Shown one piece after another: positions 1-5,792 of a stretch of 16,666 nucleotides of DNA (position 1 is the first letter of the stretch; every line of letters begins with the position of its first letter). The notes under the pieces were generated by a model that worked only from the letters and a program-made list of their open reading frames with translations, ran no database searches and was not told where the DNA came from. The translations under genes and the position numbers were made by a program. Source of the stretch: RPQK01 sp041946865 (GTDB lineage: Bacteria > Acidobacteriota > UBA6911 > RPQK01); assembly GCA_041946865.1 (NCBI GenBank), contig JBHGBF010000112.1, positions 1 to 16,666 of the forward strand, given 5' to 3'.

Positions 1-182
1 GCACCGGCCTCTCTCCTCGTTGCTGCCACACTCCGAACAAAAAACTGAGGGGTTACCATTCGGCCAACCCAACCATTGACGATCAGGCCAGGGATGGCCG
101 ACCATAAAAGATTGACCTGCGGCGAAGCGGGAAGCGAGTGGCGACCGAACCGTCGCGAATCACAAACGTGTTGCGGGGTGTT
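1..182. other. Non-coding region upstream of rfbC
   Basis: I see no convincing gene here. A TTGAC-type hexamer lies at 76-81 and an A/T-rich CATAAA at 103-108, but the 21-nt spacing is too long for a good sigma70 promoter. A small dyad (GGCC, six bases, GGCC) lies at 87-100. A purine-rich GGGGTG lies a few bases before the ATG at 183 and can act as the ribosome-binding site of the epimerase gene. Reading could also start from the in-frame GTG at 138, but those 15 extra residues do not look like the family's N-terminus. Confidence 0.4.
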
Positions 183-743
183 ATGGATATTCATGTCGTA
201 GAGACTGCGCTGCCTTCTGTACTTGTGATTGAAACAGACTTTGTCCGCGATGAGAGGGGATTCTTTATCGAGGCGTATCACCGCAGGCGTTACGCAGAGC
301 ACGGGATTACCGGGGAATTTGTCCAGGATAACCATTCCCGTTCAGGCAGGAACGTCCTGCGCGGGATTCATTACCAGGACATGCGGGCGCCGATGGCGAA
401 ACTGGTCAGGTGCACCGTCGGCCGGATCTACGATGTCGCCGTGGATCTGAGGGTCGGATCGCCCACTTTCGGCAAGTGGGTCAGCGTCGAGCTGTCCGCC
501 GAAAACATGAAGCAGATCCTGGTTCCATCCGGGTTCGGGCACGCCTTCCTGACGCTGAGCGAGGTGGCGGAAGTGCAGTACAAGTGCACCGCCTATTACA
601 CTCCTGAAGCCGAAGGAGTGATTGCCTGGAATGATCCCGACCTGGCCATCTCCTGGCCCTGCTGCGAACCGGTCTTGTCAGCCCGTGACCGCCGGGGCAT
701 GTGGCTCAAAGACTACCTGGAAAGGCCGGCGTTCCAGTTTTAA
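183..743 (+). CDS. rfbC: dTDP-4-dehydrorhamnose 3,5-epimerase (RmlC/RfbC)
   Basis: This cytoplasmic cupin enzyme catalyses the third step of dTDP-L-rhamnose synthesis, double epimerisation of dTDP-4-keto-6-deoxyglucose, and so supplies rhamnose for surface polysaccharide. The 186-residue product has the family landmarks in order: DERGFFIE at 23-30, FVQDNHS at 46-52, the LRGIHYQ segment with catalytic His63, VQYKC with Tyr133, and an Asp at 169 in the ARDRRGM segment. These positions nearly match the numbering of well-studied RmlC proteins (His63, Tyr133, Asp170). I chose ATG 183 because the family usually begins a few residues before the xETxLPxVxxIE strand and is about 180-190 residues long; an in-frame GTG at 138 would add 15 unlikely residues. 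The other rml genes are not in view. The gene is convergent with the chemotaxis cluster. Confidence 0.93.
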   Translation: MDIHVVETALPSVLVIETDFVRDERGFFIEAYHRRRYAEHGITGEFVQDNHSRSGRNVLRGIHYQDMRAPMAKLVRCTVGRIYDVAVDLRVGSPTFGKWVSVELSAENMKQILVPSGFGHAFLTLSEVAEVQYKCTAYYTPEAEGVIAWNDPDLAISWPCCEPVLSARDRRGMWLKDYLERPAFQF

Positions 744-744
744 A

Positions 745-764
745 TTACCGGTTACCGGTTACCC
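745..764. repeat. Short heptamer tandem repeat (TTACCGG)
   Basis: Two perfect TTACCGG units and a partial third start two bases after the rfbC stop codon. The unit is the same family as the array at the right end of the window (GCCGGTT/ACCGGTT), read in a shifted register. This is one of several 7-nt-period arrays in spacers of this window. Confidence 0.7.
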
Positions 765-793
765 AGTTGAATGCGCCTCCCGATCCGTTCGTA

Positions 794-866
794 GTCCCGC
801 CTTCAGGCGGGCCTTTTCAGAGCCATATGCAGGATCTGCGTTTGTAAAGCCCGCCTGAAGGCGGAC
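794..866. repeat. REP/BIME-like pair of inverted palindromes
   Basis: Two GC-rich palindromes face each other. The left arm (794-812) contains CCCGCCT, a two-base centre, then AGGCGGG. The right arm (849-866) contains CCGCCT, GA, then AGGCGG. The right arm is the reverse complement of the left arm with one G missing, so each arm can fold alone or both can pair across a 36-nt spacer. It lies in the convergent space between rfbC and the HD-GYP gene, the typical place for bacterial REP or BIME elements. It may also slow or end transcription from both sides. No associated transposase gene is in view. Confidence 0.75.
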
Positions 867-881
867 GGCGGAACATCGACC

Positions 882-900
882 GGTCCGAGGACCTTTTTTT
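882..900 (+). terminator. Possible weak intrinsic terminator after rfbC
   Basis: A short stem (GGTC, loop CGAG, GACC) is followed at once by seven T residues on the plus strand. The stem is only four base pairs, so it is weak on its own. The strong inverted repeat at 794-866 just upstream could do part of the work. Confidence 0.35.
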
Positions 901-932
901 CAACACCCGGGGCTGCGTGCGGGGCTCTTTTT

Positions 933-2012
933 CTACCCCGGGAATTTCTGCGAGATTTCGTCCCAATCAGACTGCGGGACCTTGAGGAACTCCTCGACGA
1001 CCTTCTCGTCGAATTGGGTGCCGGCGTTCGCGATGATGGCGGTACGGGCGACATCCGAGCTCATCGCCTCCCGGTAGGGCCGCGTGGAGGTGATTGCGTC
1101 GTAGGCATCGAGGACCGCGAAAATCCTGGCTTCGAGCGGGATCTGGTCGCCTTTCAACCCCTGGGGATATCCGGTGCCGTCCCACTTTTCGTGATGGCAG
1201 AGCACCATCCACGCCACCCGGTCCAGGAACTTGACCCCCTGCAGGATCTCGTGGCCGATGCTCGGGTGTTTGCGGATGTAGGACCACTCCTCCTGCGTGA
1301 GCTTTCCTGGCTTCAAGAGAATGCTGTCCGGAACCCCGATCTTTCCGATGTCATGCAGCAAAGCGCCCCGGGCCAGGTCCATGAGCTGAAGGGTATCGAA
1401 CTCGAACTGCTGGGCGAGACGCAACGTGTAGGCCTGAACTCGTTGTGAGTGGCACTGCGTTTCGTGTCCCCGGGCGTCCAGCGCCTTGATCAGCACTTCC
1501 AAAGTTGTCTTGTGCTGGTCTTTCAAATCGTGAAGGGCGGTCGACAGGGCAAAGGCCTTCTTGCGAACCAGTGCCTCCAGATTCTGCGAGATGCGCTTAC
1601 TCTCAAGCCGGGTGCGCCTTAACTGGAGCGCGCGCTTGACGCTTTCGGCCACCTGCTCGAGATTGAAGGGCTTTATGATGTAGTCATAAGCCCCTTGCTT
1701 CATGGCATAAATCGCCGTATCGATATCGGCGATGGCGGTGACAATAATGGTGGCGACGTCAGGGAAACGCTGCGCGATTCCTTCCAGAAGTTGAAGGCCG
1801 TTGACCTCGGGCATCCGGATGTCGGCAACCACCAGTGAGAAGCTTCCGCTGGCGAGTTTTATCAAGGCATCGCGCCCGCTGGCCGCCAGGTCGCAATCAT
1901 AACCCTCGTTGCCGAGATACTCTGAGAGAAGGTTTCGAACGAGGGGTTCGTCATCCACAACCAGTATCCGATCCTGTGGAAGAGTCAAAGATCCGGTCTG
2001 CGGAAGATTCAT
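933..2012 (-). CDS. Response regulator with REC and HD-GYP domains (putative c-di-GMP phosphodiesterase)
   Basis: The 359-residue cytoplasmic protein is likely a phosphorylation-controlled cyclic-di-GMP phosphodiesterase. Residues 15-130 form a receiver domain: acidic pair Asp20/Asp21, phospho-acceptor Asp64 in VVADIRMPE, Thr92 and Lys114 in YIIKPF. A helical linker (about 130-170) leads to an HD-GYP domain with HSQRV at 188-192, the HD pair His220-Asp221 in LLHDIGK, HP at 249-250, paired His273-His274 and the GYP signature Gly280-Tyr281-Pro282 in WDGTGYPQG, followed by ARIFAVLDAYDAI. All expected metal ligands seem present, so activity is plausible. ATG 2012 has a strong GAGGAG seven bases upstream. 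It follows cheB on the same strand after a 260-nt structured leader, so it may be an extra output or a separately controlled unit. It belongs to the common RpfG-like class; the real substrate is inferred. Confidence 0.93.
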   Translation of the reverse strand: MNLPQTGSLTLPQDRILVVDDEPLVRNLLSEYLGNEGYDCDLAASGRDALIKLASGSFSLVVADIRMPEVNGLQLLEGIAQRFPDVATIIVTAIADIDTAIYAMKQGAYDYIIKPFNLEQVAESVKRALQLRRTRLESKRISQNLEALVRKKAFALSTALHDLKDQHKTTLEVLIKALDARGHETQCHSQRVQAYTLRLAQQFEFDTLQLMDLARGALLHDIGKIGVPDSILLKPGKLTQEEWSYIRKHPSIGHEILQGVKFLDRVAWMVLCHHEKWDGTGYPQGLKGDQIPLEARIFAVLDAYDAITSTRPYREAMSSDVARTAIIANAGTQFDEKVVEEFLKVPQSDWDEISQKFPG

Positions 2013-2020
2013 AACTCCTC

Positions 2021-2044
2021 TAGCTTAAAAGCAAATCAAAGCTA
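2021..2044 (-). promoter_or_regulatory. Inverted repeat next to the HD-GYP ribosome-binding site
   Basis: A perfect 6-bp inverted repeat (TAGCTT and AAGCTA, 12-nt spacer) directly abuts the GAGGAG ribosome-binding site of the HD-GYP gene. It could be a small operator or an mRNA hairpin affecting initiation. The arms are short and AT-rich, so it could also be chance. Confidence 0.3.
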
Positions 2045-2105
2045 ATAGACTTTGTATCGTATGGAGGGGGTGGATAAACGGTAGTATCGCCCTCCCCCGT
2101 CATAA

Positions 2106-2179
2106 CCTGCGTAGAAGCGGCGGCTGAGAACAGCCCCGCTTCGGCCACGCAAGAAAATAACCCTTTTCGCCAACGCAGG
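2106..2179 (-). other. Strong stem-loop with alternative pairing in the HD-GYP leader
   Basis: The spacer 2013-2272 between cheB and the HD-GYP gene has no gene. Inside it, 2108-2151 folds into a long hairpin: TGCGT with ACGCA, GAAGCGG with CCGCTTC, and GGCTG with CAGCC around an AGAA loop (plus-strand sense). The outer arm CCTGCGT (2106-2112) can instead pair over 7 bp with ACGCAGG at 2173-2179, so two structures compete. A further stem of GGAGGG (2063-2068) with CCCTCC (2090-2095) lies closer to the gene. No U-run follows on the minus strand, so it is not a simple terminator. I could not match it to a known riboswitch. Confidence 0.45.
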
Positions 2180-2272
2180 CAAGCTGTAATTTTGTGATCT
2201 CAATCGCACAGAAAAGTGAGGCGCCGGGAGCCCTGCCAACGGCCCGCTCCCCTCTTTGTCGCTGCCTGCGGC

Positions 2273-3346
2273 TCACCGGGAGGGGTCAACAGCAACGGCG
2301 GGCCGGGTGTTGGCGGGAGCGGTCAGCCGGGCCAGGATAGCCTGGGCGATTTTCTGAAGCGGGGCGACTTCTGTGACGGCCTGGAGTTTGATCGCCTCCT
2401 TGGGCATGCCGAAGACGACGCAGGTGTCTTCGTCTTGCACGATGGTTGTCCCCCCGCTCTCGCGGATGGCCAGCAGTCCCTTGGCCCCGTCTGCGCCCAT
2501 TCCGGTCAGAAGAACTCCGATGGCGTTGCTCCCTACCTTGGAGGCAACGGAATAGAAGAGCACGTCGACGCTGGGTCGCTGATGGTGGACCATGGCGCCG
2601 TCTTTGACCCGGACGATATACTCACCTGCTTCTTTTTGCACGATGAGATGGCGATTCCCGGGGGCCACCAGCGCCAGTCCTTGCCTGATGCGATCGTTGT
2701 CTCGAGCCTCTCGAACCTGCATTTCGCAGACTTCGTTGAGTCGCTCGGCAAAAGTTGCGGTGAAGTGTTCCGGCATGTGCTGGACGATAACCACGCCGGG
2801 GCAGTTGGCGGGAAGACCGATCAGCACTTTCTCGATGGCTTGGGTCCCGCCGGTGGAGGCCCCGATGGCGATGACCCGGTTACTGATACCCGGCGAAACG
2901 GGCAGCGGAGCGGCGGTTTTGACCGAGTTCGGATCGGGTCCGATGTTCGCTGATGGCCGGGCGCCGGCGGCGATCCGAATCGCCCTGACCAGCTGGCGGC
3001 CTACATCCGGGACCGAGTAGCGGGAGCCCGGCTTGCTGATGACCTCGACAGCGCCCAATTGCAGGGCGCGCACGGCCGATGCGCTGCCCTCCGGCGTCAG
3101 GGAGCTGACTATGACCACAGGTGTCGGGTAATGCTTCATCAGCTTGGCGAGAAAAGAGAGCCCGTCCATCCTCGGCATCTCGACGTCGAGCGTGATGACG
3201 TCGGGGTGCAGTTTGACGATCTTATCCCTGGCGACGTAAGGGTCGATGGCTGTGCCCACCACCTCGATGTCTCGGTATTTCGACAGCTCGTCCGAGAGCA
3301 CCTTGCGGACCACAGCTGAATCGTCAACGACCAGGACGCGTATCAT
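2273..3346 (-). CDS. cheB: Chemotaxis protein-glutamate methylesterase/glutaminase CheB
   Basis: CheB removes methyl groups from receptor glutamates, and deamidates glutamines, when activated by CheA phosphorylation. The 357-residue product has an N-terminal receiver domain (about 1-120) with Asp8/Asp9, phospho-acceptor Asp54 in ITLDVEMPRMDG and Lys105 in ISKPG. A linker to about residue 155 leads to the esterase domain with Ser164 in IGASTGG, His190 in IVQHMPEHF and Asp286 in TGMGADG, the same catalytic positions as in the E. coli enzyme. The length is normal. The ATG overlaps the stop codon of the preceding cheX-like gene (ATGA), so the two are probably translationally coupled. It is the last core chemotaxis gene before the HD-GYP leader. 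Confidence 0.97.
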   Translation of the reverse strand: MIRVLVVDDSAVVRKVLSDELSKYRDIEVVGTAIDPYVARDKIVKLHPDVITLDVEMPRMDGLSFLAKLMKHYPTPVVIVSSLTPEGSASAVRALQLGAVEVISKPGSRYSVPDVGRQLVRAIRIAAGARPSANIGPDPNSVKTAAPLPVSPGISNRVIAIGASTGGTQAIEKVLIGLPANCPGVVIVQHMPEHFTATFAERLNEVCEMQVREARDNDRIRQGLALVAPGNRHLIVQKEAGEYIVRVKDGAMVHHQRPSVDVLFYSVASKVGSNAIGVLLTGMGADGAKGLLAIRESGGTTIVQDEDTCVVFGMPKEAIKLQAVTEVAPLQKIAQAILARLTAPANTRPAVAVDPSR

Positions 3347-3816
3347 TGCTGCTCTTGCGGCGAATCAATCAGGAAAAGGAGGAGATCGGCCCGGCCTTCC
3401 TCGAGCCCGACTTGAACCTCTGCGACCGGCTTCAACGAAGCGACGGGAGCCAGCGGTTCGTCCTGGCTCATGGCTCTCGGGGTCTTCAGCTGGAACACCT
3501 TCTTGGCGCCTGCCAGGGAAGGGAGGAGATTGCCGCAGATAATGTTGGCGATTTCTCCCAAAGCATCCCTCTGCAGTTTTGGAGCAGGAGGTTCCAGCTC
3601 ACCCATCATGTTGGCAGCGAGGACCGGGAGAACGCCTCCGCACATCCGAACCACCAGCCTTCCGGCACAGGGTCCTTCAAAGTCGACACAGCCCTGCGCG
3701 TCCACCGCAGCATATTTCTGCAGCGGGTCGAGATCGGATGAAGGAAACATGAAGCCAAGTTCTTCAAAAGTCAAAGCCGCTGCCCGATACAGGGCTTTTG
3801 CTATCTTGTCGTTCAT
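3343..3816 (-). CDS. cheX: CheX-like CheY-P phosphatase
   Basis: The 157-residue product belongs to the CheC/CheX/FliY phosphatase superfamily, which hydrolyses phosphorylated CheY. The key sign is the helix DALGEIANIICGNLL, which carries the E-x-x-N catalytic pattern as Glu88 and Asn91. I see only one such helix, as in CheX, whereas CheC usually has two. The N-terminus (LTFEELGFMF, 16-24) and the beta-rich middle (GRLVVRMCGGVLPVLAANMM, 52-71) also fit. I chose ATG 3816 because GGGAG sits six bases upstream; an ATG at 3834 would add six residues. The start lies 53 bases inside the end of cheY, and the stop overlaps cheB by ATGA. Assignment to CheX rather than a shortened CheC is inferred. Confidence 0.85.
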   Translation of the reverse strand: MNDKIAKALYRAAALTFEELGFMFPSSDLDPLQKYAAVDAQGCVDFEGPCAGRLVVRMCGGVLPVLAANMMGELEPPAPKLQRDALGEIANIICGNLLPSLAGAKKVFQLKTPRAMSQDEPLAPVASLKPVAEVQVGLEEGRADLLLFLIDSPQEQQ

Positions 3817-4192
3817 CGATGACTCCCGTAGCACGAAGAATCGCCTGCCTTAGTGTCTCAGGCGTGAAGGGCTTGTGAACGAAAGCCACGCCTTTTCTTT
3901 GGACGTTCTCTATTCGAGTTTCACTGCTCTCCGTTGACACCACGATTATGGAAAGATCCGACGTCTCCGGGTTCTGCCTGACCTTGTCAATCATGTCCAT
4001 GCCGTCCAGGACAGGCATGTTGATGTCGATCAGGGCAAGGTCGACCCAGTTCTCATCCAACACCCGCAGTGCTTCCTCTCCATCTTTGGCCTCGTAGATC
4101 TGCCCCAAAGCGACACCGCTCAGATGCAGCGTCTTTATGACAATCGCACGCATGACCGCGCTGTCGTCTACCACAAGGACGTTCAACGCCAT
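3764..4192 (-). CDS. cheY: Chemotaxis response regulator CheY
   Basis: A single-domain receiver of 142 residues that carries the signal from CheA to the motility output. Visible features are the acidic pair Asp9/Asp10, phospho-acceptor Asp56 in LIDINMPVLDG, the Ser/Thr switch at 86-87 in VVSTESS and Lys107 in FVHKPF. The receiver fold ends near residue 122; the last 20 residues (DERQDSKSPVSGSGFDF and nearby) form a low-complexity tail encoded largely where the next gene, cheX-like, already begins in another frame. AAGGGGGT before ATG 4192 is a good ribosome-binding site. The partner is not shown by sequence; no flagellar genes are in view, so it may act on flagella or on another system. Confidence 0.94.
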   Translation of the reverse strand: MALNVLVVDDSAVMRAIVIKTLHLSGVALGQIYEAKDGEEALRVLDENWVDLALIDINMPVLDGMDMIDKVRQNPETSDLSIIVVSTESSETRIENVQRKGVAFVHKPFTPETLRQAILRATGVIDERQDSKSPVSGSGFDF

Positions 4193-4207
4193 TGCTTACC
4201 CCCTTTC

Positions 4208-4285
4208 GGGTTACGCGTTACAAGTCGTAACCCGCAACCCGTAACTGGTAACCCGCAACCCGAAACCGTAACCGCAGCCGTAACC
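4208..4285. repeat. Degenerate heptamer array with a hairpin, between cheD and cheY
   Basis: Nearly the whole cheD-cheY spacer is built of 7-nt units. From 4227 the units are GTAACCC, GCAACCC, GTAACTG, GTAACCC and GCAACCC, then 6-nt versions (GAAACC, GTAACC, GCAGCC, GTAACC). Before them are two units in the opposite sense, GGGTTAC and GCGTTAC (4208-4221). The two orientations can pair as a 14-bp stem with two mismatches around an AAGTC loop (4208-4240). The hairpin would sit in the transcript just before the cheY ribosome-binding site. Confidence 0.8.
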
Positions 4286-4287
4286 TG

Positions 4288-4767
4288 CTAGAGAACCGAT
4301 TCAGCGCCATTTGCTTTCACCCGGACCTGCCCGGTGTTGATATCCAGAGCCAGAGTGCGGGAGTGATGTCCTCCCACATCGTGGCCCTGAAGCAGGAGCC
4401 CGTTGCGCCACAGCAGCTTTCTGAGGACCAGGAAGTTACGTCTTCCGATTTCGAACCGGTCTTCGACACTGCCGCTGACATTCGCACCGCCTGCGACCTT
4501 GATCAGGAGTCTCTCCCGACTGGCGCCCGCGTCGTAGCACTTATGGAAGAGAATCGGGACACCCGTGTCGACAAACATGCAAGGGTTTTCCTTGGCCTTG
4601 GCCGGGTCGATGGTCGACAGCGGCAGCATGACGTGGAGGAGCCCACCCACCTGTGACGTGGGGTCGTAAATGGCGACTCCCAGACAACTGCCGAGCGCGT
4701 ACGTGACCAGGACATCATCCGGATTACTGGAGACCCGCATGTCTGCGATACCAACTATATGCCTCAC
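4288..4767 (-). CDS. cheD: Chemoreceptor glutamine deamidase CheD
   Basis: CheD deamidates receptor glutamines to glutamates and, with CheC-type proteins, takes part in adaptation. The 159-residue length is typical. The catalytic trio seen in the Thermotoga enzyme (Thr, Cys, His) keeps the same spacing: Thr22 and Cys28 in VTYALGSCLGV, and His45 in GGLLHVMLP. KVAGGAN at 90-96 and GRRN at 108-111 are further family segments. The start is a GTG at 4767, with GGAG nine bases upstream; no in-frame ATG comes before the conserved first strand. It lies 36 bases after cheR and is followed by the heptamer array at 4208-4285. Confidence 0.95.
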   Translation of the reverse strand: MRHIVGIADMRVSSNPDDVLVTYALGSCLGVAIYDPTSQVGGLLHVMLPLSTIDPAKAKENPCMFVDTGVPILFHKCYDAGASRERLLIKVAGGANVSGSVEDRFEIGRRNFLVLRKLLWRNGLLLQGHDVGGHHSRTLALDINTGQVRVKANGAESVL

Positions 4768-4803
4768 ACTAACCTACTCCACCACTGGTTTGGCTGCCGG
4801 TCA

Positions 4804-5646
4804 TCATTTTACGTAAACCGCGGGCTGAGCATAGTGAAACTTGTGGGGAAAAGTGGTCAGGCTCTCCGAATGCCCGACCAGGAGCAGTCCGCCGGGCGCG
4901 AGGAGGTCCCAGAAACGGTTGACCAGCGTTTCTTGCGTCGGTTTATCGAAGTAAATCATCACATTGCGGCAGAAGATAACGTCAAAAGGCCCCTTCATGG
5001 GCCAGTGATCCATCAGGTTAAGCCGGGCCAGGCGGACCATCGACCTGACGTCCTGCTTGAGCTGGTAAAAGCGCGGCTCCTTGTTCTGGCAGCAGACGAA
5101 ATATTTCTGTCGCCAGAGACCGGGGACGTCCTGGATCGTCTCTTCTTCGAAGACGGCTTCCCGGGCTCTCTGCAGCATGCGAGTGGAGATGTCCGTGGCG
5201 AGAATTCGAATGTCCCAGCGCGCGCGGTCAGGAAACTCTTCGCTCAGCAGGATCGCCAGCGAGTAAGGCTCCTCTCCGGATGAGCAGCCGGCGCTCCACA
5301 GGCGCAAACTGCACGGCTTCTCCTTGTAGACCGGCAGGAATGCGTCCCGCAGGTAGTTGAAATGATGTATCTCCCGGAAAAAATTGGTCTTGTTGGTCGT
5401 CAGAGAATCCACCATCGTGGTGATTTCTGCCGGGTTGGCCTCAAGGTGTTTGAGGTATTCCTCAAAGGTCTTGAGGCCGAGGGCGCGCAGCCTTTTGACG
5501 AGCCTGGTTTTGACCAGTCCTTCTTTGCCGGCCACCAGATTGATGCCGCAGACCTGGTGCAGCATGGTGCGGATCCGGTCAAACTGTGCAGGGGTCAAGT
5601 TTGGGATCAGGAGCTCGGTATTGACAAAGAAAAGCTCAGGCTGCAT
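4804..5646 (-). CDS. cheR: Chemotaxis protein methyltransferase CheR
   Basis: CheR uses S-adenosylmethionine to methylate receptor glutamates. The 280-residue product has the small helical N-terminal domain (about 10-82), TTNKTNFFRE at 83-92, the SAM-binding segment LWSAGCSSGEEPYS at 116-129, ATDIS at 150-154, FCRNVMIYFD at 225-234 and GHSESL at 258-263. The length is normal for class I CheR. I chose ATG 5646 because the family N-terminus fits there. The frame stays open up to 5736, but that part is read from a repeat element and gives an implausible Arg/Ser-rich peptide. No clear Shine-Dalgarno site precedes ATG 5646, because heptamer repeats abut it; the true start is the weakest part of this call. 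TGA at 4804 is followed by a second TGA. Confidence 0.95.
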   Translation of the reverse strand: MQPELFFVNTELLIPNLTPAQFDRIRTMLHQVCGINLVAGKEGLVKTRLVKRLRALGLKTFEEYLKHLEANPAEITTMVDSLTTNKTNFFREIHHFNYLRDAFLPVYKEKPCSLRLWSAGCSSGEEPYSLAILLSEEFPDRARWDIRILATDISTRMLQRAREAVFEEETIQDVPGLWRQKYFVCCQNKEPRFYQLKQDVRSMVRLARLNLMDHWPMKGPFDVIFCRNVMIYFDKPTQETLVNRFWDLLAPGGLLLVGHSESLTTFPHKFHYAQPAVYVK

Positions 5647-5649
5647 GGG

Positions 5650-5671
5650 TACTGACCGGCTGACGGCTGAC
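5650..5671. repeat. Short heptamer repeat in the cheR leader
   Basis: Two perfect GGCTGAC units (5658-5671) and a related ACTGAC just before them lie three bases upstream of the cheR ATG (minus strand, units read GTCAGCC). They occupy the place where a ribosome-binding site would be expected. Confidence 0.55.
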
Positions 5672-5679
5672 GTCCCTGA

Positions 5680-5757
5680 AGCGCAGGCGTTTTGCCCGCT
5701 TATGCAGGGAGCCCGTCGGTCGTGCCGACGGCTCATAGCAGGCAGGATGCCTGCGCT
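5680..5757. repeat. Cloverleaf-like inverted-repeat element between mcp and cheR
   Basis: The 78-nt element is bounded by a perfect 9-bp inverted repeat, AGCGCAGGC (5680-5688) and GCCTGCGCT (5749-5757). Inside are a 10-bp hairpin with one bulged C (5709-5734; arms GAGC-C-CGTCGG and CCGACGGCTC) and a 7-bp hairpin GCAGGCA, GGA, TGCCTGC (5738-5754) that competes with the outer stem. It looks like a small palindromic repeat or non-autonomous mobile element inserted in an operon spacer. No target-site duplication is obvious. Confidence 0.65.
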
Positions 5758-5792
5758 CCCCGGGAGTCAGCCGAGAGCGGCGTGAGTCTCCT

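Noticed and set aside
903..932. Second terminator (GC-rich run followed by five T residues)
   Set aside because: The GC-rich run is mostly a direct repeat of GGGGCT/CGGGG-type sequence and gives only a 4-bp stem on the plus strand.
2013..2272. Cyclic-di-GMP (GEMM) riboswitch before the HD-GYP gene
   Set aside because: The leader is structured, but I cannot find the conserved GEMM-I or GEMM-II core sequences, so I leave it as an unidentified structure.
5647..5736. Thirty-residue N-terminal extension of CheR
   Set aside because: It is translated from the palindromic repeat element, has an implausible Arg/Ser/Cys composition and has no counterpart in the CheR family.
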